A program made the position numbers and the translations under genes. DNA of 21,405 nucleotides from an uncultured Pelagibacterales bacterium (GTDB lineage: Bacteria; Pseudomonadota; Alphaproteobacteria; Pelagibacterales; Pelagibacteraceae), in contig CAJVZX010000006.1 of the NCBI GenBank assembly GCA_913020625.1, positions 1-21,405 of the forward strand. Reading direction: 5' to 3'. Positions 8,623 to 16,192 of the stretch are shown here, piece after piece (positions within the stretch are counted from its first letter, which is position 1; every line of letters begins with the position of its first letter). The notes beneath the pieces are model-generated. The model was not told the origin of the DNA. It did no database searches and was given only the letters and a program-made list of their open reading frames with translations.

Positions 8623-8625
8623 CTG

Positions 8626-9789
8626 TTACTTACTAAAAATATCCCTTTTATCAGTTTTTTCCCAAGAAAAAGAACCGTCCGACTCAGGATTTCGCCCAAA
8701 ATGCCCATAAGCAGCTGTTTTGCTATAAATTGGTTTATTAAGGCCTAACATCTCTCTTATTCCTCTTGGACTTAAATCAAAATTATTATTAATTAATTCT
8801 ACCACATGTTTATTTTTTTCTTCATCATTATCAAAAAGATCAACAAAAATTGAAAGTGGTTTGGATACACCAATAGCATAGGCCAATTGTATTAAACATT
8901 TATCCGCTATTTTTGATGAAACAATATTTTTTGCTAAATATCTTGCAACATAGGCCGCTGATCTATCAACTTTTGTTGGGTCTTTTCCAGAAAAAGCTCC
9001 TCCACCATGAGGGGCTGCACCTCCATAAGTATCAACAATTATTTTTCTTCCTGTTAAACCGCTATCTCCATCTGGTCCACCAATAACAAAATTACCAGTT
9101 GGATTAACATAAATTTCTTTATCGTCTAAACCATTTAAAAGATTTTTTGGAATAGATTTTTCAATATAGGGTTTTACTAATTCTCTTACTTGAGATTGGT
9201 TTACATCTGCCGAATGTTGTGTCGATATAACAACAGATTTAACTGATGATGGTTTTCCATTCTTATATTCAATAGTAATTTGGCTTTTAGAATCTGGTTC
9301 AATATTTTTAAGTTTTCCAGATTTTCTATCTTCTGCCATAAGTCTTAGAATTTTATGAGAATAGTAAATTGGTGCTGGCATTAAAACATCAGTTTCGTTG
9401 CAAGCATAGCCAAACATTATTCCTTGATCGCCTGCACCTTCATCTTTGTTTCCTACAGCATCAACTCCCTTAGCAATATCAGCAGATTGTGAGTGAAGAT
9501 GACTTTCTATCTTTGTAGTTTCTTTCCATGTAAAACCATCTTGGTCATAACCAATATCTTTAATACATTCTCTAACTTTTTGAATTAAATCATTCTTCTT
9601 AAATTCTGGTCCTCTTACTTCTCCAGCTAAAACTACTTTATTTGTGGTTGTCAAAGTTTCGCAGCCAACTCTTGATTGGGGGTCCATTCCTAAATAAGTA
9701 TCAACAACCATATCTGAAATTCTATCGCAAACTTTATCTGGGTGACCTTCAGAAACCGATTCACTTGTAAATAAATAATCTTTCTTCAT
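8626..9789 (-). CDS. metK: S-adenosylmethionine synthetase
   Basis: Makes SAM from methionine and ATP, a tetramer in the cytoplasm. The 387 residues match the family (E. coli 384). Visible motifs are: TSESVSEGHPDKVCDRISD with the ATP/metal-binding His and Asp, GAGDQGIMFGYA, and GGGAFSGKDPTKVDRSAAYVAR (the phosphate-binding loop). The ATG overlaps the lnt stop as ATGA, with GGAG at 9795-9798 inside the last lnt codons, so it is translationally coupled. It is the last gene before the hairpin at 8545-8572. There is no room for a SAM-sensing leader directly in front of it. Confidence 0.97.
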   Translation of the reverse strand: MKKDYLFTSESVSEGHPDKVCDRISDMVVDTYLGMDPQSRVGCETLTTTNKVVLAGEVRGPEFKKNDLIQKVRECIKDIGYDQDGFTWKETTKIESHLHSQSADIAKGVDAVGNKDEGAGDQGIMFGYACNETDVLMPAPIYYSHKILRLMAEDRKSGKLKNIEPDSKSQITIEYKNGKPSSVKSVVISTQHSADVNQSQVRELVKPYIEKSIPKNLLNGLDDKEIYVNPTGNFVIGGPDGDSGLTGRKIIVDTYGGAAPHGGGAFSGKDPTKVDRSAAYVARYLAKNIVSSKIADKCLIQLAYAIGVSKPLSIFVDLFDNDEEKNKHVVELINNNFDLSPRGIREMLGLNKPIYSKTAAYGHFGRNPESDGSFSWEKTDKRDIFSK

Positions 9790-11333
9790 TCTTTCTCCGA
9801 TTTATTTATTAAAAAAATCAAACTAATATAAAACAGGATAAAATAAAAGAACATCTTATTTCCAATTATTGAAAAAAGTGTTTTTTTTGTATTTTGAAAA
9901 TTTTTTATTTCTATAACTCCCTTTTGGGTTGACTCAATTTTATTAATTACATCTCCATAAGGATCTATTAGTGCAGAAAAACCATTATTGGCTGAACGAA
10001 TAATATTTTTTCCTTCTTCTATAGAACGAAAAATTGCATGAACAAAATGTTGTTCAGGTCCAATTGATTGCCCAAACCATCCATCCTCTGAAAGATTTAT
10101 AATAAAATCATAATTATTGCTATTTCCTTTTAATTGCCCTGAATAAATTATTTCATAACAAATTAAAGGTAATAGCTTAAAATCAAATGATACATTTTTT
10201 AATTCTATTATTTTTCTTTCCTTGCCTTTAGAAAATGACTCATAACCATATGTTATTTTTTTTAGGCCTATTTTTGTTAAAAATTTTTCAAATGGTAGAA
10301 ATTCTCCAAATGGAACAAGTTTGTTTTTATTATAGGAATCAATAACTTTTAACTCATGATTTAAAACAACTAATGAATTATAAATTTTATCTTTATAATC
10401 ATTAATGCCAAGAATTATTAAATGATTACTAGAAAAATTTGTTGAAAATTCATTTTTATATTTTTTTAACTCATTTAAATAAATATTTGGGAGCACACCT
10501 TCGGGCCAGATAAATATAGTTTTTTTATCTTTTTCAGGATCACTTAATTCAATTAAATCATTTAAAATCTTATCTTCCTTTATATTTTTTACAAATCGAT
10601 CAATTGAAATTGTAGGAGATATAATTTTCACTACATAATCGCTAGATATTAAATTTATTTTATCTTTTTTTTTTAAAATTTGAAAACCATAAAAATAATT
10701 TAGTGAAATTGTTATTAATAAAAAAAAAGTTATAAAAATTTTAGTTTTTTTATAATTTTTAAAGAAAAACACAAAAGGTAAAGAAAAAATTGTAATAGAA
10801 ACTAAATTAAATGAATATGTCCCAATTAATGATAAAATTTGCAAACTACTTAATGAAGATGACCAACTAAATGCAATTAAGTTCCACGGAAAACCTGTTA
10901 AGATATTTCCCCGCAAAAATTCTAAAATTGAGAAAATTAAAGAAAAAACTAAAATTAAAGTTATTTTTTTATTATAATTAAATTTAAACAAGAGTAGAGT
11001 AGATAACCCATAAAAAATTGCCAGAAAAGCTGGAATTAAAATTAATGATATTGGAATAAAAATTTTAAAAATATCATCATGTGTTAAAGAATATGTAATC
11101 CAATAAAGATTAGATAAAAAATATCCGAAACCAAATAACCACCCAACTTTAAAAAAAACTTTTGCATTTTTATTAGATTTTTTAAGTTCAAAAACAATAA
11201 ATAATAATGTTGGAAATGTAATAAAGTTTATTAGTATCAAATTGTAAGGAGGAAGACTAAATGAAGTAATCAAACCAAGAATGAAAGGTAAGAGTCCAAA
11301 TATAATTAAATTATTTTTTGTTATTTGTTTCAA
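9786..11333 (-). CDS. lnt: Apolipoprotein N-acyltransferase
   Basis: Inner-membrane enzyme that adds the third acyl chain to the N-terminal Cys of lipoproteins. The 515 residues carry an N-terminal block of hydrophobic helices (about 8-215) and a periplasmic nitrilase domain (about 225-490). The triad is intact: Glu278 in WPEG, Lys336 in YNKNKLVPFGEF and Cys392 in LICYEIIYSG, with Glu344 also kept; the E. coli equivalents are 267, 335, 387 and 343. The start appears to be TTG: no ATG is near, and the codon sits in a TTGA overlap with the ybeY stop. corC, often adjacent, is absent. The N-terminus is highly AT-rich and diverged, but the catalytic part is clear. Confidence 0.93.
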   Translation of the reverse strand: MKQITKNNLIIFGLLPFILGLITSFSLPPYNLILINFITFPTLLFIVFELKKSNKNAKVFFKVGWLFGFGYFLSNLYWITYSLTHDDIFKIFIPISLILIPAFLAIFYGLSTLLLFKFNYNKKITLILVFSLIFSILEFLRGNILTGFPWNLIAFSWSSSLSSLQILSLIGTYSFNLVSITIFSLPFVFFFKNYKKTKIFITFFLLITISLNYFYGFQILKKKDKINLISSDYVVKIISPTISIDRFVKNIKEDKILNDLIELSDPEKDKKTIFIWPEGVLPNIYLNELKKYKNEFSTNFSSNHLIILGINDYKDKIYNSLVVLNHELKVIDSYNKNKLVPFGEFLPFEKFLTKIGLKKITYGYESFSKGKERKIIELKNVSFDFKLLPLICYEIIYSGQLKGNSNNYDFIINLSEDGWFGQSIGPEQHFVHAIFRSIEEGKNIIRSANNGFSALIDPYGDVINKIESTQKGVIEIKNFQNTKKTLFSIIGNKMFFYFILFYISLIFLINKSEKE

Positions 11334-11794
11334 TTTCTTTTATGAATAAATTTTAAAATTTTATTCTCAATTTTTCTCATTTTATAATAATCACTATCAT
11401 TTTGATGGTCATATCCCAATAAATGTAAATATCCATGTAACCATAATTTATCAAACTCAAGTTCAAAATTAGTTAATTTAGATCTATTTATTACAAATTG
11501 ATAACTAATTGCTACATCCCCTAAATATTTTTTCTTTCTTTTACCTTTTTTTAATTCAGTTACGCTATAAAAAGGAAAAGACAATACATCTGTAGCTTTA
11601 TTTTTTTTTCTAAATTTATTATTTAAATACTTCATCTTAATATTGTTTGTTAATAAAATTGTAAAAGTTTTTGAACTAAAATTTAAAGATTTGAATTTAG
11701 TAAGTTTTTTTAATTTTTTTTTAAAATAAGTTTTGGGATTTTTTATATTTTTTTTCCAGAGATTGTATTCTGATACAATTTCGACATTAATCAT
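11330..11794 (-). CDS. ybeY: Endoribonuclease YbeY (16S rRNA maturation)
   Basis: Metal-dependent RNase involved in 16S rRNA 3' maturation and ribosome quality control. The zinc motif HGYLHLLGYDH gives His120, His124 and His130, the family hallmark, following the ATDVLSFPF segment. I chose ATG at 11794 (MINVEIVSEYN, 154 residues), which overlaps the phoH stop by 8 bp. The longer TTG start at 11821 would extend 35 bp into phoH and adds residues without family resemblance. The phoH-ybeY pair is widely conserved. The lysine/asparagine-rich middle is typical of this AT-rich genome. Confidence 0.93.
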   Translation of the reverse strand: MINVEIVSEYNLWKKNIKNPKTYFKKKLKKLTKFKSLNFSSKTFTILLTNNIKMKYLNNKFRKKNKATDVLSFPFYSVTELKKGKRKKKYLGDVAISYQFVINRSKLTNFELEFDKLWLHGYLHLLGYDHQNDSDYYKMRKIENKILKFIHKRN

Positions 11795-12794
11795 TCTTTT
11801 TATCTTCGTATGCCTGAACAATCTTAGATACTAAAGGGTTTCTTACTACATCTTTATGATCAAAATCAACAACTGAAATTTCATTTAAATGCCCTAGTAA
11901 TTTTTTTGAACTATTTAACCCTGAGTAACTTTTATTTGGTAAATCAATTTGAGAAGGATCTCCATTAACAACTATTTTTGAATTTTCTCCTATTCTTGTT
12001 AAAAACATTTTGATTTGTATATCAGTAGCATTCTGTGCTTCATCTAAAATTGCAAATGAATTTTTTAACGTTCTTCCTCTCATAAATGCTAATGGTGCAA
12101 TTTCTATATCTCCAATTTCTATTCTTTTTTGAATTTTTTCAAAGTCTAGTAAGTCATAAAGAGAGTCATATAAAGGTCTTAAATATGGATCTACTTTGTC
12201 CTTCATGTCTCCTGGTAAAAACCCTAATCTTTCTCCTGCTTCTACTGCAGGTCTAGATAAGATTATTCTCTCTATTTTTTTTTCCAGAAGCATAGTAAGA
12301 GCTACTGCAACTGCTAAAAATGTTTTTCCTGTTCCAGCAGGTCCAGTAGAAATTGTTATTTCACTTTCTTTTAATGCTCTCACATAATCTTTTTGTTTTT
12401 TTGATCTTGGAATAACAGATCGCTTTGGAGTTTTTATTATATAATCAAGACTTTGGTGATTATCCTTATTTTGTTCTTCTAACATAAAAGTATCTAAAGA
12501 AGAGACTATATCTTTTTTTTCTAATGAACCATTACTTTTAAATTGTTCTGTTAAAAATACTATAGCTCTTTTCACTGCTTCATTTTTCTGCTGATTGCCT
12601 TTAATTATTATAGAATTGCCTCTAAAATATATATCAGACCCACTAAGTTTTTCTAATTCTTTTAAATTAGAATTTAATTCCCCAACAACTCCTGATAAAG
12701 TAAGGTTATCTTGAAATACAATACTTATTGATTTATTTTTAGAATAAACAAATTTTAAGTCTTTGGTTATAGTATTTAAGCTAGATTTCTTCAC
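11787..12794 (-). CDS. phoH: PhoH-like ATPase
   Basis: P-loop ATPase of the PhoH family, probably RNA-related given its constant association with ybeY. The exact biochemical role is not settled in the family. The 335 residues contain Walker A GPAGTGKT (151-158), the ILSRPAVEAGERLGFLPGD segment, Walker B-type FAILDEAQNAT and the VVNGDPSQIDLP motif, all standard. The N-terminal 130 residues form the KH-like leader domain seen in this subgroup. The start is GTG at 12794, three bases after the miaB stop, with no visible Shine-Dalgarno. ybeY starts inside its 3' end. Confidence 0.93.
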   Translation of the reverse strand: MKKSSLNTITKDLKFVYSKNKSISIVFQDNLTLSGVVGELNSNLKELEKLSGSDIYFRGNSIIIKGNQQKNEAVKRAIVFLTEQFKSNGSLEKKDIVSSLDTFMLEEQNKDNHQSLDYIIKTPKRSVIPRSKKQKDYVRALKESEITISTGPAGTGKTFLAVAVALTMLLEKKIERIILSRPAVEAGERLGFLPGDMKDKVDPYLRPLYDSLYDLLDFEKIQKRIEIGDIEIAPLAFMRGRTLKNSFAILDEAQNATDIQIKMFLTRIGENSKIVVNGDPSQIDLPNKSYSGLNSSKKLLGHLNEISVVDFDHKDVVRNPLVSKIVQAYEDKKND

Positions 12795-12797
12795 TAT

Positions 12798-14141
12798 TTA
12801 TGCAGCTTTCGTTTTTGCAATGATATGTTCTCCGAATAAACTATTTTGATTAGATGAAACTATTTTGACTTTAATTATTTCGCCAGGATTACAACTCGAT
12901 GAATTAATTATTACTGGTGTCATCTTCGGTATTCTACCAAAAAACTTTTTTTGATCTTTTATCTTATTTTCAACTAAAACCTCAAGTTCATAGCCTTCCA
13001 GAGCTTTATTTCTTTCAATCTGAATCTCAAATAATTCATTTTGAATAATTTTTAGTCTTTGATGTGCAATTTTATAATCAATCTGTTTCAAATTTGAAGC
13101 TGGAGTTCCAGGCCTTGGGCTAAATATAAAAGAATAAGAATTTATAAAACTAAATTTTTTAACTAATTTAAGAGTTTTATTAAAGTCTTCATCTGTCTCT
13201 CCTGGATATCCTATTATAAAATCACTAGAAATTTCAATCTCGGGATTAATATTTTTTAATTTTTTTAAAATATTTTCATAAAATTGAATATTGTGTTTTC
13301 TATTCATGCTTTTCAAAATTTTATCTGAACCACTTTGGACAGGTAAATGTAAAAAGGGCATCAATTTTGTACTATTGTTATAACAATTAATTAATTTTTC
13401 ATTCATATCTTTTGGGTGTGATGTAGTGAATCTTATTCTTTTTAAATTCTTAATTTTTTCTAATTCCATGATTAAATCTGCGAGATCATATTCGTTTTTT
13501 TTATCATCAGAAAAAAATTTATATGCATTAACATTTTGTCCAAGTAAAGTTATTTCCTTAACTCCATTGCTTATCAATTCTTTCGCTTCATTTAAAATTT
13601 GATAAAATGGTCTAGAAAATTCAGGTCCTCTAGTATACGGCACCACGCAAAAATGACAAAATTTATCACAACCCTCTTGAATTGTTAAATAACTTGAAAT
13701 TTTGTTAGAGTTATTTTTGATTTTTGCTAATTTATCAAATTTAGAAATTACATCGAATTCAGTATCATTAATTTTTTTATTATCTCTAAAATAATTTAAT
13801 ATCTGATCATTAATTTTATGATAAGATTGAGGACCTATAACCATATCTATATATGGCTCTCTTTTAAGCATCTCTTCAGATTCTGCTTGGGCAACACATC
13901 CCGCTACTATTATTAACGGTTTTATTGTATTTTTGAATTCTTTTTTTATTCTTCCAATCTCATGATAAACTTTTTCTTTGGCTTTATCTCTTATATGGCA
14001 AGTATTCAAAATATAACAATCTGCATTTTTTTTTATGTCAGTTTTATCAAATCCTATAGTCTTAACTAAATCAAAAATACGACTTGAATCATATTCATTC
14101 ATCTGACAACCGAAAGTTTTTATAAAGATTTTTTTTGTCAC
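12798..14141 (-). CDS. miaB: tRNA-2-methylthio-N6-dimethylallyladenosine synthase MiaB
   Basis: Radical-SAM methylthiotransferase that modifies A37 of tRNAs reading UNN codons. I chose GTG at 14141: the product then starts VTKKIFIKTFGCQMNEYDS, lining up with the E. coli MTKK... start. The alternative TTG at 14192 would overlap fur by 44 bp. The 447-residue protein has the three UPF0004 cluster cysteines (Cys12, Cys48, Cys82), the radical-SAM CxxxCxxC (Cys158, Cys162, Cys165 in EGCDKFCHFCVVPYTRG), GQNVNAY and a C-terminal TRAM domain (about 370-440). It follows fur by 7 bp, with no Shine-Dalgarno evident. Confidence 0.95.
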   Translation of the reverse strand: MTKKIFIKTFGCQMNEYDSSRIFDLVKTIGFDKTDIKKNADCYILNTCHIRDKAKEKVYHEIGRIKKEFKNTIKPLIIVAGCVAQAESEEMLKREPYIDMVIGPQSYHKINDQILNYFRDNKKINDTEFDVISKFDKLAKIKNNSNKISSYLTIQEGCDKFCHFCVVPYTRGPEFSRPFYQILNEAKELISNGVKEITLLGQNVNAYKFFSDDKKNEYDLADLIMELEKIKNLKRIRFTTSHPKDMNEKLINCYNNSTKLMPFLHLPVQSGSDKILKSMNRKHNIQFYENILKKLKNINPEIEISSDFIIGYPGETDEDFNKTLKLVKKFSFINSYSFIFSPRPGTPASNLKQIDYKIAHQRLKIIQNELFEIQIERNKALEGYELEVLVENKIKDQKKFFGRIPKMTPVIINSSSCNPGEIIKVKIVSSNQNSLFGEHIIAKTKAA

Positions 14142-14148
14142 AGAGCGA

Positions 14149-14562
14149 TTAAGAATTTTTTTTTCTACAATAAAGTTCAAGTTTATGATCAACTAAATCA
14201 TAACCAAACTTTTCTGCTATTTTTTTTTGTAATTTTTCTATTTCATCATCTACAAATTCAATTATTTCTCCAGTTTTAATATCTATAAGATGATCATGGT
14301 GACTTTCAGAAAGTTCTTCATAGCGTGCCTTTTCTCCTCCTTTAAAACCATGTTTGGTAACAATTCCTTCTTCTGCAAATAATTTTATTGTACGATAAAC
14401 TGTGGCAATACTAATTTTTGGATCTATATTTGAAACTCTTTTATATAATTCATCTACATCGGGATGATCTTTAGAACCAGACATGACTTTAGCAATTATT
14501 TTTCTTTGTTCAGTTAATTTAACTCCCTTAGCCAAACATTTTTCTTCAATTGTCTCGTTCAT
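14149..14562 (-). CDS. fur: Fur-family metal-responsive regulator (Fur/Mur type)
   Basis: DNA-binding repressor of the Fur superfamily, 137 residues. The N-terminal winged helix (about 10-80) includes the recognition region SIATVYRTIKLFAEEGIV. The dimerisation/metal domain has HHDH (88-91), EFVDDEIE and a C-terminal DHKLELY (His126). The CxxC zinc pair that follows HHDHL in gammaproteobacterial Fur is replaced by IDIKTG, as is common in alphaproteobacterial Fur/Mur. The metal could therefore be iron or manganese; an Irr-type function is less likely. It sits in its conserved place between tsaB and miaB. No clear Fur box was found upstream. Confidence 0.88.
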   Translation of the reverse strand: MNETIEEKCLAKGVKLTEQRKIIAKVMSGSKDHPDVDELYKRVSNIDPKISIATVYRTIKLFAEEGIVTKHGFKGGEKARYEELSESHHDHLIDIKTGEIIEFVDDEIEKLQKKIAEKFGYDLVDHKLELYCRKKNS

Positions 14563-14571
14563 ATCTTTATA

Positions 14572-15174
14572 TTAGCTTATATAAAGTGGTTTAATCAATT
14601 TTTTTGTTATTAAATTTTTTTTATATAAAAGCAGAATATTCATATAATTAACGTCTTTAAAATCAACATTATTTTTCTCACATGCTTCTTCTATTCTTTT
14701 TTTATTTATTTTATCTAAATTAATAAATATTTTTTTGTTATTTTTGTAAAAACCAAGTTCTTGAAAAGAAATAATTTTTGGGTTTTTTTCTTCTTTATTA
14801 TTTTGATTACATTCTTTAATAAAAAATTCTTTTTCATTTTTTTGAATTAGTACAAATGTATGTATGCTAATATTATAACTACACAAATCAAATGTATTGA
14901 AACCAAACAAGCTTATTTTTCTAGTAATTGATATTCCCTTTGAAACTGCAATTGATGTTCTGATACCTGAAAAATTACCAGGACCCTCATTTATAAAAAT
15001 ATTATTCATTTTTTTAAGTAAAATTTTATTTTTTTCTATAAAATTAAACAGTAAAACTGCAAATTGTTCAAAATTATTTTTACTACTTTCGAAAGATTGA
15101 CTATAAGAATAATTGTTATAATGAGAAAAAAAATTTATTTTTTTTGATGTACCATCAATGATTAAAAAGTTCAT
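14572..15174 (-). CDS. tsaB: tRNA threonylcarbamoyladenosine biosynthesis protein TsaB
   Basis: Inactive ASKHA-fold partner of TsaD in the t6A37 tRNA modification complex. The 200 residues carry the TsaB signature GPGNFSGIR (64-72) followed by TSIAVSKGIS, and start with a MNFLIIDGTS strand equivalent to the usual MxxLxIDTS. The C-terminal half (95-200) is very lysine/asparagine-rich and has little recognisable similarity. The position before fur is the conserved alphaproteobacterial one. rimI, usually between tsaB and fur, is missing; only 9 bp separate them. Its first 17 coding bases overlap the divergent deacetylase gene. This gene probably heads the minus-strand run towards metK. Confidence 0.88.
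   Translation of the reverse strand: MNFLIIDGTSKKINFFSHYNNYSYSQSFESSKNNFEQFAVLLFNFIEKNKILLKKMNNIFINEGPGNFSGIRTSIAVSKGISITRKISLFGFNTFDLCSYNISIHTFVLIQKNEKEFFIKECNQNNKEEKNPKIISFQELGFYKNNKKIFINLDKINKKRIEEACEKNNVDFKDVNYMNILLLYKKNLITKKLIKPLYIS
15114..15122 (+). promoter_or_regulatory. Candidate extended -10 promoter for the polysaccharide deacetylase gene
   Basis: TGTTATAAT is a perfect extended -10 element (TG-n-TATAAT) on the plus strand inside the 5' part of tsaB. A TTGACT lies at 15097-15102, but its 14-nt spacing is short for a -35. A start near 15129 would give a leader of about 29 nt before the ATG at 15158. Good match, but unproven in AT-rich sequence. Confidence 0.45.
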
Positions 15175-16192
15175 TATTATTTTATTTATTATATTAAACT
15201 CATCTAATTCTTTTGGTGAAACTAGCAGATATTTTGAATTTGATAAGGGAATAATTACATTAATGTATCATAGATTTGATGAACAGAAATATCCTTCTAC
15301 AAATATTCAAATATCGATATTTAAAGAACAAATTGAGCTAATTGAAAAATTAAATATCAACTTCCTTAATCCAAAAGATTTTGGAAAAAATTATACAAAA
15401 GTAAATAATAAAAAAACTATTTTAATTACAATAGATGATGGATTTCAATCTTTTTATGAAAAGGCCTGGCCATATTTAAAAGATAAAAAAATTCCCTTTT
15501 TACTTTTTATTTCAACAGAAGCAGTTGGGAAAAATGGATATATGAATTGGAATCAAATTATTGAAATAGAAAAAAGTGGATTAGGTATAATTGGTAATCA
15601 TAGTCACACCCATGGTTATCTTACAGATCTTGACAACAATGAAACTATTGCTGATATAGAAAAATCAATTAATATTTTTAAAAACAAATTAGGTTATAAC
15701 CCAATTTATTTTTCATATCCTTTTGGTGAATATAGTAATTCATTAAAAAAAATTATTAGAGACTATAATTTTCAATTTGCTTTTGGTCAGCATTCTGGTG
15801 TTGTTGATTTTACAAAAGATAGCCTTGAACTTCCAAGATTTCCCATAAATGAAAAATATGGAAATATTGATAGATTTAAGTTTATATTAAATTTATTACC
15901 TTTTCAGTTTAAAAAAAACTTTCCTGAAAATAAATATTTATTAGAAAATAATAATCCACCAATTGTTAAAGTAATATTTTTTAAGGAACAAAAAAATTTG
16001 AACAATATAACTTGTTATTCAAATGAAAATAACAAATGGAGAAAGTCAAAAATTTTTTTTGAAAATGAAAATATTTTAAATATTCAAATTGAAGAAAAAT
16101 TTACAACTGAGAGAGGAAGAATCAATTGTTCTCTTAATGATACTGTTGGTTGGAGATGGTTTGGATTGCAATTTGTTATATCAGATTATTAA
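15158..16192 (+). CDS. Secreted polysaccharide deacetylase (NodB/CE4 family)
   Basis: Probable periplasmic or outer-surface deacetylase acting on an N-acetylated glycan; substrate unknown. The 344 residues begin with a signal peptide (MIKKFIIILFIILNSSNSFG, likely cut near residue 20). The NodB domain (about 31-235) has Asp93-Asp94 in TIDDGF, metal His148 and His152 in NHSHTHG, and SYPFGEY near 186-192, so the catalytic set looks intact. The last 110 residues form an unassigned extension holding the protein's only two cysteines (Cys286, Cys324), perhaps a disulfide. The gene overlaps tsaB head to head by 17 bp and the Bax-like gene tail to tail by 4 bp. It is not part of the ancestral gene order here. 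Confidence 0.85.
   Translation: MIKKFIIILFIILNSSNSFGETSRYFEFDKGIITLMYHRFDEQKYPSTNIQISIFKEQIELIEKLNINFLNPKDFGKNYTKVNNKKTILITIDDGFQSFYEKAWPYLKDKKIPFLLFISTEAVGKNGYMNWNQIIEIEKSGLGIIGNHSHTHGYLTDLDNNETIADIEKSINIFKNKLGYNPIYFSYPFGEYSNSLKKIIRDYNFQFAFGQHSGVVDFTKDSLELPRFPINEKYGNIDRFKFILNLLPFQFKKNFPENKYLLENNNPPIVKVIFFKEQKNLNNITCYSNENNKWRKSKIFFENENILNIQIEEKFTTERGRINCSLNDTVGWRWFGLQFVISDY

Noticed and set aside
9786..9800. SAM riboswitch in front of metK
   Set aside because: SAM riboswitches are a natural expectation at metK, but it overlaps lnt by 4 bp, leaving no leader, and I saw no such structure inside the lnt end.
14142..14192. TTG start of miaB at 14192 with a 44-bp overlap into fur
   Set aside because: The 17 extra residues have no MiaB counterpart; GTG at 14141 aligns with the usual MTKK start.
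14572..15174. tsaB as a truncated pseudogene because of its diverged C-terminus
   Set aside because: The frame is intact, the GPGNFSGIR motif is kept, and 200 residues is within the range for TsaB; divergence fits the low-GC background.
15188..15193. Minus-strand TATAAT upstream of tsaB
   Set aside because: The start would be only about 7 nt from the ATG and no acceptable -35 or TG extension accompanies it; chance matches are frequent here.
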